A stretch of DNA of 64,000 nucleotides from CAIQPS01 sp963783835. Its GTDB lineage: Bacteria; Actinomycetota; Thermoleophilia; RBG-16-64-13. The notes under the pieces are model-generated. The model saw only the letters and a program-made list of their open reading frames with translations, was not told the DNA's origin and made no database searches. The stretch is taken from the NCBI GenBank assembly GCA_963783835.1, contig CAWAOX010000015.1:1-64000 (forward strand), given 5' to 3'. Every line of letters begins with the position of its first letter. The stretch's first letter is position 1. A program made the translations under genes and the position numbers. Of the stretch, positions 35,401-43,789 are shown piece by piece.

Positions 35401-36203
35401 CCCGGGTCTTTGCGAAGCAACCCGACATACTCTTCCAGACTGCCCACGTGGCGCGCGGCCATCCGCCGGTTGATGCGACGAAGGACCGTGCTCTGCTTGT
35501 AGTTGCTGAAATCGGCCGAAGTGGTCGCGCGGATGAGGGCGAGCAGGTCGCCAAGAAGGGGGTCTTCGGAAGAGGCACAGCGAGGAGCGCCGTCTTCCGC
35601 CGTCCGCGTTCCGCCGGGCCGGCCGGAGATGACCGCGAGTTGTTCCGCAAGCAGTGGGGTGGGCAGTACGAAGTCGACATCGCCGGTCGCGATGGCATTC
35701 TCGGGCATGCCCGGATACCTGGCCGTGGCCGGATCCTGCGCCAAGGTCGTGCCCCCTGCTGCCTTGACCTTCCTAACACCCTGAGAACCGTCCGCGGCCG
35801 TGCCCGAAAGGATGACGGCGACGGCGTTGGCCTCGCGGTTCTGGGCGAGAGAACCGAGAAACAGGTCGATGGGGAGGTGGGGACCGGAAGAAGGACGCGC
35901 GGCCAGCCTGAGGGCCCCGCCCTCCAGGGTCACATCCTTGTCGGCCGCGATCACGTAGACGGAATCGGGCGCGAGGGCCAGGCCATCGGTCGCCTCGACG
36001 ACCGGCATCGCCGTCTCCCGGGCGAGCAATTCCGAGAGGGCGCTCTTGTGGGTGGGATCGAGATGCTGCACGAAGACGAAGGCCATGCCGGTGTCGGAAG
36101 CCAGATGGTTGAGGAGTTGGGCGAATGCTTCCAGACCTCCTGCGGAGGCACCGATGCCGACGACGGGGAAGGCGGACTGCCCGGTGTCTTCCGGGGAGAT
36201 CAT
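32418..36203 (-). CDS. CheB-CheR-PAS-GAF-SpoIIE multidomain signalling protein
   Basis: This 1261-aa protein begins with a CheB methylesterase domain (about residues 12-195) with GASAGG, VQHLDPTHKS and GTAADGS carrying the Ser-His-Asp triad. A CheR methyltransferase domain (about 215-490) follows, with RVTSFFR and WVPGCSTGEEAYSL. Then come a linker, a coiled coil (about 645-730, NEELRSANEELQSANEEL repeats), a PAS domain (about 730-850), a GAF-type domain (about 870-1020), and a SpoIIE/PP2C phosphatase (about 1040-1245) with GGDFYDVFE, LIGDVSGHGLEAA and LLDDLAM. The output is thus a phosphatase rather than the more common histidine kinase. ATG 36203 with upstream AGGAGG is preferred over TTG 36212. 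The gene is divergent from the flavoprotein gene. Confidence 0.85.
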   Translation of the reverse strand: MISPEDTGQSAFPVVGIGASAGGLEAFAQLLNHLASDTGMAFVFVQHLDPTHKSALSELLARETAMPVVEATDGLALAPDSVYVIAADKDVTLEGGALRLAARPSSGPHLPIDLFLGSLAQNREANAVAVILSGTAADGSQGVRKVKAAGGTTLAQDPATARYPGMPENAIATGDVDFVLPTPLLAEQLAVISGRPGGTRTAEDGAPRCASSEDPLLGDLLALIRATTSADFSNYKQSTVLRRINRRMAARHVGSLEEYVGLLRKDPGEVEALYQDLLIRVTSFFRQPQVFETLKEKIFPQIAGAKAGEQVRFWVPGCSTGEEAYSLVIAWAEFLGGKRLTKSSVQVFASDINQQVIDKARAGVYPSSIASDISPDRLARFFTKVDAGYQIAKDIRESCVFAKHDLTRDPPFSKLDLISLRNVLIYLGPLLQHRIIPILHFGLRPGGFLLLGESESIGGFTDLFSLAEKRARIYVSTEVAAAIGPDAPARLLGQSAPVPPQSMASTEFDLVREADRIVLDRYAPTGVIVDSDLNVQQFRGRPGGYLELGPGRATLDLRRLAREGLASELSNALREAKKGQVPLRRDNIRIIRDERVVAVGLDVIPIKPPSGEPSFLVLFHDMPTGEQGLGGELVRPAETSEDDPARIAALERELQELREYARAVLEDKESANEELRSANEELQSANEELRTLNEELGSVNDQLNRVNEELCDKNAAIEDARDYARAVVDTVREPLVVLGGDGRVVSANLSFYRVFGARAAETIGRTFFELEDGQWDVPQLREALERVDGEEGSFQDLVVDRDFARVGRRTVLLSGRRIRAADSGPARFLLAIDDITERAGAETERDRLHEQRRRAWSLDEALIRLAASSATELNEGYVLESVLGQAMEALRADSARYLEPGPEGWHTRYMAGSIPDSRQSDPMGFNPRLIEQLEQDGAPFLVTKQELGDGGLGGLILVPLVVGTALAGVLKFGYEEPPEFGDADQQFARRLSSIVSLALHNARLYESQRSIAERMQGVLSEDPQGTGQVKFAHLYRSATREAHIGGDFYDVFEAKDQRVAVLIGDVSGHGLEAARTSTLVKDVIHAFAHQFRDPSLVLRKTNQFLIERRTGGFVTVHLGILDAGTGLLRYSSAGHPPTLLRHASGEVQALGSGSYPLGVYPDSSWKTAEVRLEADDILFLHTDGVTEARRDDEFFGEKRLERILKRKRISVERLPQLVLDTVLDFCGGTLLDDLAMLALSLAEPPAEAETTKPFAQEKLLD

Positions 36204-36404
36204 CCTCGTCAATCCTCCTGGTCCTGGAGAATTCGTTTTGGCCTTTGAGCCTAACCTATCATTATTTGACGACCACGATACCTGGTCAAGTCCCGATCAG
36301 ATAGAGGGTCCGGCCGTTGCGGCTCCAACCGCCGTTCGCGCGGGCCCCGTCGGCGGCGATGCGATATCATCGACGGGTTGATCGACCCTCCCAAGGAGGC
36401 ACTG

Positions 36405-38543
36405 GTGGGAACGCCCCAACCGCCTGAAATGACCGTGCGCGAGCCGCTCTTGGCTCTCACCGATAGGTACAGCGGCCCCTCGAGCGAGCAGGTGCTGGCT
36501 CGCCTTCAGCAGCCCGACATGCAGGGGATCAAGGGCGTAGTGTCCTGGCGGGGCGCCTTCCTCACCGACGACGCCTGTCCGGTGGAGATGGGCCTGGCGT
36601 ATCTGAGGCTCCTCCAGCAGGAGTCCTGCGGCCGCTGCGGCCCCTGCCGCATCGGCGTGGACATCATGATCGAGCTCATCGAGAAGCTCGTCGCCGGCAA
36701 GGCGGAGACCTTCAACGGGGAGGATCCGGTCGCCCGCATCCGCCGGCTGGCCGAGGCCATCGACGATTCCGCGTGGTGCGGTATCGGCAACACCATAGGG
36801 CCGCCCATCGTGGCGCTGCTCGATATGGCGCCGGAGCACTTCGCCGCGCACGCCGAGGGCGACACCTGCGAGCCCTCGACCAAGCTCGGCTGGGTCACCG
36901 CGCCCTGCCGCTCCACCTGCCCGTCGACGGTCGACATCCCCTGGTACATCTTCCAGGGGCTGGAGGAACATCCCCATCTGGCCACCCGGATCGTCAAGGG
37001 CGACAACCCGCTGCCGGCCATCATCGGGCGCACCTGCCCGCACCCCTGCGAGTCCAACTGCAGCCTGGCGCCGATAGGCCAGCCCATCGCCATCAACAAC
37101 ATCAAGCGTTGGTGCGCCGACCGGGCCGAAGACCTGGCCACCGACCAGTGCGCCTCCGGGTGCATGGCGGACCCGATCGGGGGCGCCGCGCCTGAGGCCA
37201 AGGCCGCCGGCGGCGCTCTGGCCGACGCCGCGGCTCTCATCCAAGGCGGCCCGCACGAAGTGACCGAACTGGTCACGGCGCAGCCCGGGCATTGGCCGCT
37301 CGGGTCGCCCGCGGCCGCAGCGAGCGGCAACGGGAACGGCGGCGCCCCGGCGGGCGCGCCGCGCAAGAAGGTGGCCATAATCGGCGCGGGTCCGGCCGGA
37401 CTCTCCGCCGCCTACTATCTGGCCCGCATGGGCTACGCGCCCACCATCTTCGAAGACCTGCCCGTCCCGGGCGGCATGGTGCACGTGGGCATCCCCGAAT
37501 ACCGGCTGCCCCGCCACGTGATCCGCCGGGAGACTGAGCTCATCCAGCAGCAGGGCGTGGAGATCCGCTACAACACGCGCTTGGGCCGCGACGTCCATTT
37601 CGCCGATCTGGAGAAGCAGGGGTTCGAAGCCACCTTCGTCGGCATCGGCGCTCACGTGGGGCGGCCGCTCGGCATACCGGGAGAGAACCTTCCCGGCGCC
37701 ATGGACGCCATCGTCTTCTTGCGGAAGGTCGCGCTGGGCGAAAAGATCGACATCGGCGAGACCGTGCTGGTCCTGGGCGGCGGCAACTCCGCCATGGACG
37801 CGGCCCGGACCTCCGTGCGCCTGGGCGCGAAGAAGGTGCAGGTGGTCTACCGCCGCACGAAGAACGAGATGCCGGCCAACGTCTGGGAGATCGAAGAGGC
37901 CGAGGAGGAGGGAGTCGAGTTCCTCTACCTGGCGGCCCCGGTCGAATGCCAGGGGACCGACGGGGTCGAGGGATTGGTCTGCCAGCAGATGGAACTGGGG
38001 GAGCCCGATGCCAGCGGCAGGCGGAGACCCATCCCGACCGACATGGCCCCGTTCGTGCTCACGGCCGACAGCATCATCTACGCCGTGGGACAGCAGCCGG
38101 ATTTCGACCCCTTCAAAGGGGACGAGGAGATCAAGCTCAACAAATGGGGCTACATGGAGGTCGACCCGTACACCCTCATGACCACCAAGCCCGGCGTGTT
38201 CGTCGGCGGCGACGCGGTGAGCGGCGGCGGGACCATCATCGAGGCCATCAACGCGGGCAAGCTCGTGGCCAAGTACATGGACAAGTACCTGCGCGGCGAA
38301 CCGGTGGAGGAAGATCTCGCGGACAAGACCAAGAGGCTGGCCGTCTACCTGGGCGCCCAGGACAGCCGCGAGCCCCTGGCGGAGAACGTCGATTACGGCA
38401 CGCGCGAGAAGATGCCCATGGCGGAGCCGGAGGTGCGCAAGCACAACTTCGAGCCGACCGAACTGGGCTACACGCTCGAGCAGTGCAAGAACGAAGCTGA
38501 TCGCTGCCTGAGGTGCCATAGGCCCATCCTGGTCGCCGTCTAG
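36405..38543 (+). CDS. NAD(P)/FAD iron-sulfur oxidoreductase: NuoF-type tail fused to a GltD-like flavoprotein
   Basis: This 712-aa protein starts at GTG 36405 (AAGGAGG 5 bases upstream). Residues about 40-160 carry ESCGRCGPCRIG and SAWCGIGNTIGPP, the [4Fe-4S] module found at the end of NuoF. Next is a dihydropyrimidine-dehydrogenase-type Fe-S domain (CRSTCPSTVDIPWYIFQGLEEHP; GRTCPHPCESNCSL). An FAD site KVAIIGAGPAGLSAAY follows near residue 325, an NADPH site VLGGGNSAMDAA near 460, and FVGGDAVSGGGTIIEAI near 600. The plan is like the small subunit of glutamate synthase or NfnB, which passes electrons between NAD(P)H and ferredoxin or a partner. It probably supplies reducing power to the reductases downstream. 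Confidence 0.8.
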   Translation: MGTPQPPEMTVREPLLALTDRYSGPSSEQVLARLQQPDMQGIKGVVSWRGAFLTDDACPVEMGLAYLRLLQQESCGRCGPCRIGVDIMIELIEKLVAGKAETFNGEDPVARIRRLAEAIDDSAWCGIGNTIGPPIVALLDMAPEHFAAHAEGDTCEPSTKLGWVTAPCRSTCPSTVDIPWYIFQGLEEHPHLATRIVKGDNPLPAIIGRTCPHPCESNCSLAPIGQPIAINNIKRWCADRAEDLATDQCASGCMADPIGGAAPEAKAAGGALADAAALIQGGPHEVTELVTAQPGHWPLGSPAAAASGNGNGGAPAGAPRKKVAIIGAGPAGLSAAYYLARMGYAPTIFEDLPVPGGMVHVGIPEYRLPRHVIRRETELIQQQGVEIRYNTRLGRDVHFADLEKQGFEATFVGIGAHVGRPLGIPGENLPGAMDAIVFLRKVALGEKIDIGETVLVLGGGNSAMDAARTSVRLGAKKVQVVYRRTKNEMPANVWEIEEAEEEGVEFLYLAAPVECQGTDGVEGLVCQQMELGEPDASGRRRPIPTDMAPFVLTADSIIYAVGQQPDFDPFKGDEEIKLNKWGYMEVDPYTLMTTKPGVFVGGDAVSGGGTIIEAINAGKLVAKYMDKYLRGEPVEEDLADKTKRLAVYLGAQDSREPLAENVDYGTREKMPMAEPEVRKHNFEPTELGYTLEQCKNEADRCLRCHRPILVAV

Positions 38544-38551
38544 CCGGCAGA

Positions 38552-39657
38552 GTGACGCTGACCTTTCCGTTCCCCGGACCGCCGGCTCCCGGCGAGTCGC
38601 TGGAGATACTGCCCGGTATCCACTGGGTGCGGCTGCCTCTGCCCCTCAAGCTCGACCACGTCAACGTCTGGGTCCTGGAAGACGGCGACGGGCTGACGGT
38701 CGTGGACACTGGGGTGGGGGACGAGAGAACCACCGCTCTGCTGCGGCAGGTGCGCTCCACGCTGCCGCGGCGGCCGTTGATCCGCATCCTCGTGACCCAC
38801 CATCACCCCGACCATTGCGGCTTGGCCGACCGGCTTATCGAGGAGAACGGGGCCGAACTACTGATGAGCACTCTGGCCCACGAGGCGGGGCTGGTGCTGC
38901 AGCGCCGGGAGAAAGGCACGGACGCCAGATCCACGGCGGGCCGGCTGGCCGGCCACGGGCTGTCGGCTGAGGCCCGGGACTTCCTGGTCGAGAACGAGTC
39001 TCAGTTCGAGACCCTCAAGCCGGGGCTACCTCCCGACTTCACGCCTCTCGCCGAGGGTGACACTGTCGCGACGGGCGACTACTCCTGGCAGGTCATCTTC
39101 GGCCAGGGTCACGCCCCCGACCATGTCTGCCTGTATTGCGCGGAGCCGCCGGGCGCCGCGGGGGAGCCGGGGCGCCCGGGGCGCGGGCGACGGTGCCGCG
39201 GGGGGCCGGGGCGACAAGGGCGCGCCCGGGGATCCTGATCTCCGGCGACATGGTCCTTCCGCACATCTCGACTCATGTGGGCTCGCCCGCTGCCTGGCTG
39301 CCGGGCAATCCCGTGGCTCTGTTCCAGGACTCGGTGCGCCGGCTGGCCGAACTGCCGCAAGACACGCTCGTCCTGCCCTCGCACGGCGAGCCCTTCGTGG
39401 GGTTGCGCGAGCGGGTGGCCGAGCTGGAAGTCCATCACGAGGAGCGGTGCCGGACCATCGCGGGAGCGCTCGGCGAGGCTCGGTCGGCGGCCGAACTGCT
39501 GCAGGTCGTCTTCCAGCGGGAACTGGATCCTCTGCAGCTGATGCTCGCGATGAACGAGGCGATCGCCCACCTCGAGTACATGACCGAGCGGGGAGAGCTC
39601 GAGCGGCTGGTGGGGGACGACGGCATCACGCGTTACGTGCGGAGGGCCGCCTCATGA
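38552..39657 (+). pseudogene. Metallo-beta-lactamase-fold hydrolase, one frameshift
   Basis: The N-terminal part has LDHVNVWVLEDGDGLTVVDTGVGD and the zinc motif THHHPDHCG near residue 90, then FGQGHAPDHVCLY. Between 39150 and 39230, an extremely G-rich stretch, the frame changes by one missing or two extra bases. It resumes with GILISGDMVLPHISTHVG, LVLPSHGEPFVGLRERV and a helical C-terminus, about 365 aa in all. This is the glyoxalase II/thiolesterase-like branch. The G-rich run suggests a sequencing error. It is coupled by ATGA to the next gene. Confidence 0.75.
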
Positions 39658-40781
39658 CATCGGTGCTCTTCGAACCCACGACCATCCGCGGGATGGATCT
39701 GTCCAATCGCTTCGTCCGGTCGGCGACCTGGGAAGGCCTGGCCGGCCCGGAGGGCGGCGCGACGCCCGAACTGGTGCGCCTTTACGGAGAGCTCGCCCGG
39801 GGCAGGGTGGGGCTCATCATCAGCAGTCACGCCTTCGTCAGCCCCGAGGGGAGGGCGGGAGGCCGGCAACTCGGCGTTCACGACGACACGATGATCCCCG
39901 GCCTGCGGAGCCTCGCAGCCGCGGTCCACGAGGCCGGCGGCAAGATCGCGCTGCAGATTGCCCATGCCGGGCTGTGGGCCTCGCCGGCGCCGGCGACTGG
40001 CGCCGAGGCGGCGCAGCCCCTCGGCCCGTCGGTGCGGCAGACCGACTCCGGTCCTCTTGGCCAGGAGATGTCCCTCGCCGACATCGCCGCGGTCACCCAG
40101 GCGTTTGCCGCCGCGGCCGGGCGGGCGAAGACCGCCGGTTGCGACGCCGTCCAGATCCACGCCGCCCACGGCTACCTGCTGAGCGAGTTCCTGTCTCCGC
40201 TCTTCAACACGCGGCAGGATGAATACGGCGGCACCGTCGCCAACCGGGCGCGATCAGTCGTCGAGGTGATCGGTGCGATCCGCGCCGTCGTGGGGCCGGA
40301 CTATCCGGTGCTTATCAAGATGAACTCCGAGGACTTCGCCCCCGGCGGGCTGACCGTCGACGACATGCTGGCGAGCGCGGCGCTGATTGCCGAAGCAGGG
40401 GTGGACGCTATCGAGCTGAGCGGGGGGACCAGCCTTTCTGGGGACCTGGGCCCTATCCGCACCCGGGGCGGTATCCCGCGGGATCACGAGGCCTACTACG
40501 AAGAGGCAGCTCTAAGGCTCAAGCAGAGGGTGATGGTGCCGGTCATGCTCGTGGGCGGCATCAGGAGCTTCGAAGGGGCCGAGAGGCTCGTGGCCGGTGG
40601 ATACGCCGACTACATCGCCCTGTCGCGGCCGTTCATCTGCGAGCCCGACCTGGTCGCTCGCTGGGAGCACGGCGACCGGGCTCCGTCCGGCTGCCGGTCG
40701 GACAACCGCTGCTTCTACAAAGGGCTGAAGGGGGAGCAGATGTCTTGCGTGCACGCGAAACGCGCGGGGACGGGCCGATGA
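39654..40781 (+). CDS. Old Yellow Enzyme-family NADH:flavin oxidoreductase, single-domain
   Basis: The 375-aa protein is a TIM-barrel FMN enzyme: LFEPTTIRGMDLSNRFVRSATWEG at the N-terminus, KIALQIAHAGLWA, VQIHAAHGYLLSEFLSPLFNTRQDEYGGTVANR (active-site His pair HAAH), and PVMLVGGIRSFEGAERLV near the end. It lacks the Fe-S/FAD half of the 2,4-dienoyl-CoA reductases elsewhere in this window, although a few Cys remain at its end. It reduces an activated C=C bond using NAD(P)H. Four-base ATGA overlaps on both sides tie it to the hydrolase before it and the dehydrogenase after it. Confidence 0.88.
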   Translation: MTSVLFEPTTIRGMDLSNRFVRSATWEGLAGPEGGATPELVRLYGELARGRVGLIISSHAFVSPEGRAGGRQLGVHDDTMIPGLRSLAAAVHEAGGKIALQIAHAGLWASPAPATGAEAAQPLGPSVRQTDSGPLGQEMSLADIAAVTQAFAAAAGRAKTAGCDAVQIHAAHGYLLSEFLSPLFNTRQDEYGGTVANRARSVVEVIGAIRAVVGPDYPVLIKMNSEDFAPGGLTVDDMLASAALIAEAGVDAIELSGGTSLSGDLGPIRTRGGIPRDHEAYYEEAALRLKQRVMVPVMLVGGIRSFEGAERLVAGGYADYIALSRPFICEPDLVARWEHGDRAPSGCRSDNRCFYKGLKGEQMSCVHAKRAGTGR

Positions 40782-41735
40782 ACGAACCGGAGAAGCAACG
40801 GATCGCCGTCATCGGCGCGGGCATGATGGGCCAGGGGTGCGCACAGGCTTTCGCGATGGCCGGATACGAGGTGCGGCTGCAGAGCCTGGATGACGAACTG
40901 TTTCGCGGGGTGCGGGACCGGATCCGCGGCGATCTGGCTTTCGTCGCCGAGCGGGGCCTCGGCTCCGCGGATGAAGTCGACGCACACCCTCTCGCTGATC
41001 ACCACCACCAACCGGCTCGACGAGGCTCTGGACGGGGCGGATTTCGTACTCGAGTGCATCTTCGAGAACCTCGAGGCCAAGCGGGCCCTTTTCCGGCAGA
41101 TGGAGGCGCTCGTCGCTCCGGACATCATCCTGGCGACGAACACGTCGGTCATCCGGATATCCGAGATCGCCGAGGCCTGCTCGGTTCCCGGGCGGGTGGT
41201 GGGCGCGCACTGGTGGAACCCGGCCTACCTCATCCCCATCGTCGAGATCATCCCTGGGGAGAAGACCACGGAGGAGACCGTCGAGCGGACCACCCGGCTG
41301 CTTACCCAGGCCGGCAAGCTGCCGGTGTACGTCAAGAAGGACGCGCCCGGGTTCGTCGGCAACCGCCTGCTTCACGCACTCTATCGGGAAGCCATGTCCA
41401 TCGTCGAACAAGGGATCGCCGATGTGGACACCGTCGACCTGGTGCTCAAGTACGGGCCGGGCATGCGCTTCCAGGTGATGGCTCCCTTCGAGCACTTGGA
41501 CCTGGTGGGGCTGGACCTCGGTATGGCGGTGGAGAGCTATCTGTGGCCGCACCTGGAGGACTCGCACGAGGTGCTGCCGATGCTCACCGACAAGGTGGCC
41601 AAGGGCGAGTTGGGATTCAAGACCGGCGGGGTAGGCTTCCGCACCTGGACACCCGAAGAACAGAAGGCCTTCCGGGAGAATCTGCTCGGCCACCTCGTGC
41701 GGCAGGTGCGCGAGGGCCGTTTCCCCTTCAGGTAA
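40778..41735 (+). pseudogene. 3-hydroxyacyl-CoA dehydrogenase (3-hydroxybutyryl-CoA type), one frameshift
   Basis: ATG 40778 opens QRIAVIGAGMMGQGCAQAFAMAGYEVRLQ, the NAD-binding motif. Near 40985 one extra base shifts the frame, and the protein resumes TLSLITTTNRLDEALDGADFVLECIFEN. It carries ATNTSVIRISEIAE, GRVVGAHWWNPAYLIPIVEIIPG and KDAPGFVGNRLLHALYREAM, with the catalytic His in GAHWWNP and Glu following. The joined product is about 318 aa. It oxidises a 3-hydroxyacyl-CoA. It ends the hydrolase-reductase-dehydrogenase unit. Confidence 0.78.
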
Positions 41736-41830
41736 GCGCGCAGCGTCTTTCCGCGTGCTGCCTCCCGCAGTCTCCGGGCGCTCGATGACCCTCGGCCTTG
41801 GAACAGTCCTTGCGGCCGCCTGCAGAAGAG

Positions 41831-41854
41831 CGTTATACTGCTAACAATATAACC
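41831..41854 (+). promoter_or_regulatory. ModE-like palindromic operator overlapping the modA -10 box
   Basis: CGTTATA-N10-TATAACC is an imperfect palindrome. TATACT (41834-41839) within it is a good -10 box, 18 bases downstream of TTGCGG (41810-41815). The same half-sites and spacing occur before modB. Binding of a molybdate-loaded regulator would cover the -10 box and repress. Confidence 0.55.
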
Positions 41855-41891
41855 CTCCGGCCGACGAGGCCGGGCCCGCAAGGAGTCGTTC

Positions 41892-42758
41892 ATGCGTCAC
41901 AGGTTGTCCCGTACGTCCTCCGCAGCGATGGCAGTCACGATACTGCTGGTCTTGCTCGTCACCGCCCTAGCGGCCTGTGGCTCCCAGGAAGCAACAACGA
42001 CCAGCGCGCCGAGCAGCACGACCAGCGGCGCAAGCACCAGCACCTCCGCCGTGCAGGCGCAGGAGCTGACCGTCTCCGCGGCCTCGAGCCTCAAGGCCGC
42101 CTTCACCGAGATAGGCAAGGCGTTCGACGGCGCCAACAACTCCAAGACGACGTTCAACTTCGACGGGTCCGGCACGCTCCAGAGGCAGATCGAGGCAGGA
42201 GCTCCAGTAGACGTCTTCGCCTCGGCCGCGACGAAACAGGTCGAAGCCCTTGTCGACGGGGAATTGGCCGACGCCGATTCGGTCAAGACGTTCGCCGGCA
42301 ACCAAATCGTGCTGGTGGTCCCCGCCGATTCGAAGCTGGGGTTGGCCAGCTTCCAAGACCTGGCCAAAGCGGACGTGAAGAAGATCACCTACGGAGACCC
42401 GAAACTCGCTCCTCACGGCGTGGCCGCCGAGGAGATTCTCAACAAGCTGGGTATCTTCGACCAGGTGAAGCCCAAAGTGATCTATGCCACCAACGTCTCC
42501 CAGGCGCTGGGGTACGTCTCGACGGGCGAAGTCGACGCCGCCATCATCTTCGCGACCGAGGCCACGGCCGGAGGGGACAAGGTGAAGGTCGTCGCCACCG
42601 CGGACCCCGCGTGGTACACACCGGTCGCCTACCCGATCGCCCTCGTTACGGCAAGCAAGGCCAAGACGCTAGGCCAGGCGTTCATTGACTACGTCACCGG
42701 TCCAGACGGCCAGTCGATCCTCCAGAAGTACGGGTTCCTGCCCGCTCCGACGCAGTAG
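41892..42758 (+). CDS. modA: Molybdate (or tungstate) ABC transporter substrate-binding lipoprotein
   Basis: The 288-aa protein starts with a lipoprotein signal (AVTILLVLLVTALAACG) and a Thr/Ser linker. The ModA domain follows with LTVSAASSLKAAFTEIGKAFD, FNFDGSGTLQRQIEAGAPVDVFASAA, GNQIVLVVPADSKL, and YVSTGEVDAAIIFATEA. The conserved Ser/Ala/Tyr-type anion-binding positions (SAASS, GSG) are in place. It captures molybdate or tungstate outside the cell. AAGGAG precedes the ATG. Confidence 0.93.
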   Translation: MRHRLSRTSSAAMAVTILLVLLVTALAACGSQEATTTSAPSSTTSGASTSTSAVQAQELTVSAASSLKAAFTEIGKAFDGANNSKTTFNFDGSGTLQRQIEAGAPVDVFASAATKQVEALVDGELADADSVKTFAGNQIVLVVPADSKLGLASFQDLAKADVKKITYGDPKLAPHGVAAEEILNKLGIFDQVKPKVIYATNVSQALGYVSTGEVDAAIIFATEATAGGDKVKVVATADPAWYTPVAYPIALVTASKAKTLGQAFIDYVTGPDGQSILQKYGFLPAPTQ

Positions 42759-42806
42759 CGCAGGAGCGGTCCCCCGTCTGACCTGCTTGCAGGCTCCGCC
42801 GCCTGG

Positions 42807-42830
42807 CCTTATACTGCCGACGGTATAACG
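42807..42830 (+). promoter_or_regulatory. ModE-like palindromic operator overlapping a modB promoter
   Basis: CCTTATA-N10-TATAACG repeats the pattern in front of modA. TATACT (42810-42815) inside it is 17 bases downstream of TTGCAG (42787-42792), so modB seems to have its own promoter under the same control. The core TTATAC/GTATAA arms are perfect. Confidence 0.55.
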
Positions 42831-42856
42831 CTAAGCTCGCGGGTGGCAGGTGTGTC

Positions 42857-43528
42857 ATGAGCGTTCTCTTCCCGCTACGTCTCTCTTTGCAGGTCGCCGC
42901 CGTGGCGACTGTGTTCGGGCTTATCATTGGCGTTCCCCTTTCCTACGTGCTTGCCAGGAAGCGCTTTCGGGGCAAGGAGTTCCTCGACCTCGTCCTGACA
43001 TTGCCGATGGTGCTTCCTCCGGTCGTGACCGGCTATGTACTCCTCCTGCTGATCGGCAACAACGGGGTCATCGGGCGGGCGTTCGAAGCCGTGACCGGTC
43101 GCCAGCTCGGCATCGTGTTCACGTGGCAAGCAGCCGCCCTCGCCTCGTTCGTGGTGTCGTTCCCCTTCCTGATCAAGACGGCCCGCGTGGCCATGGAGGC
43201 GGTCGATCAGAACCTTCTGAACGCGTCGTACACCCTGGGGCGCGGCGAGATCTACACGGCTGCCCATGTGGTACTACCCCTCTCGGCGCGCGGCGTCATG
43301 GCTGGGGCGACGCTCGCGTTCGCTCGGGCGATGGGCGAGTTCGGGGCCACTATCATGGTGGCGGGGAACTTCCCGGGACACACCACGACCATGCCGATCG
43401 CCATCTACTCGGAGACCATGGGGGGTTCGTGGGGCTCGGCGTGGTGGATGGTGGCGCTCTTCATCGTTGTCGCCGGCGTGGTCATGTACGTTTCCAACCG
43501 GCTGGGGCGAAAGGCCGTGAAGGCCTGA
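42857..43528 (+). CDS. modB: Molybdate (or tungstate) ABC transporter permease
   Basis: The 223-aa permease begins FPLRLSLQVAAVATVFGLIIGVPLSYVLARKRFRGKEF and has VLTLPMVLPPVVTGYVLL, and the ATPase-contact EAA loop around NASYTLGRGEIYTAAHVVLPLSARGVMAGATLAFARAMGEFGATIMVAG, all typical ModB. Five helices are visible. No ModC ATPase follows in this window, so the pump's motor must be encoded elsewhere or be shared. Confidence 0.92.
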   Translation: MSVLFPLRLSLQVAAVATVFGLIIGVPLSYVLARKRFRGKEFLDLVLTLPMVLPPVVTGYVLLLLIGNNGVIGRAFEAVTGRQLGIVFTWQAAALASFVVSFPFLIKTARVAMEAVDQNLLNASYTLGRGEIYTAAHVVLPLSARGVMAGATLAFARAMGEFGATIMVAGNFPGHTTTMPIAIYSETMGGSWGSAWWMVALFIVVAGVVMYVSNRLGRKAVKA

Positions 43529-43537
43529 GAGTCGGCA

Positions 43538-43789
43538 GTGCTGGCTCTGCTCGAGATCGGTCCGAATGCCGGCCGCATCACGTTCACCACCCGCCACGAG
43601 ACTGTGGTGGGCTGCACGGAAGAGGCGGCCCGCCTGTTCGAACGCCTAACTGCGGGCTCGGCTGCCGCAGATCAAGGAACGGGCAAACAAGTCGACAAGC
43701 TAGGGCCGGAGCAACTTTCTCAACTTGTCCGGACAGTGCGGCCGATAGCTCCGGGCGCCCTACGCCCCCGGGTAACCAAGAGCGGATGA
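43538..43789 (+). CDS. Small hypothetical frame behind modB
   Basis: A GTG-started frame of 83 codons follows modB by 9 bases and overlaps the convergent IclR gene by 30 bases. The sequence (LLEIGPNAGRITFTTRHETVVGCTEEAARLFERL) reads like a protein with a strand-helix pattern, but no family is recognised. It stands where modC would be expected but has no ATPase motif. It may be a chance frame or a remnant. Confidence 0.35.
   Translation: MLALLEIGPNAGRITFTTRHETVVGCTEEAARLFERLTAGSAAADQGTGKQVDKLGPEQLSQLVRTVRPIAPGALRPRVTKSG

Noticed and set aside
34884..36248. Plus-strand 454-codon frame antisense to the CheB-CheR gene
   Set aside because: The minus strand carries unmistakable CheB and CheR motifs through the whole stretch, so the plus frame is a shadow.
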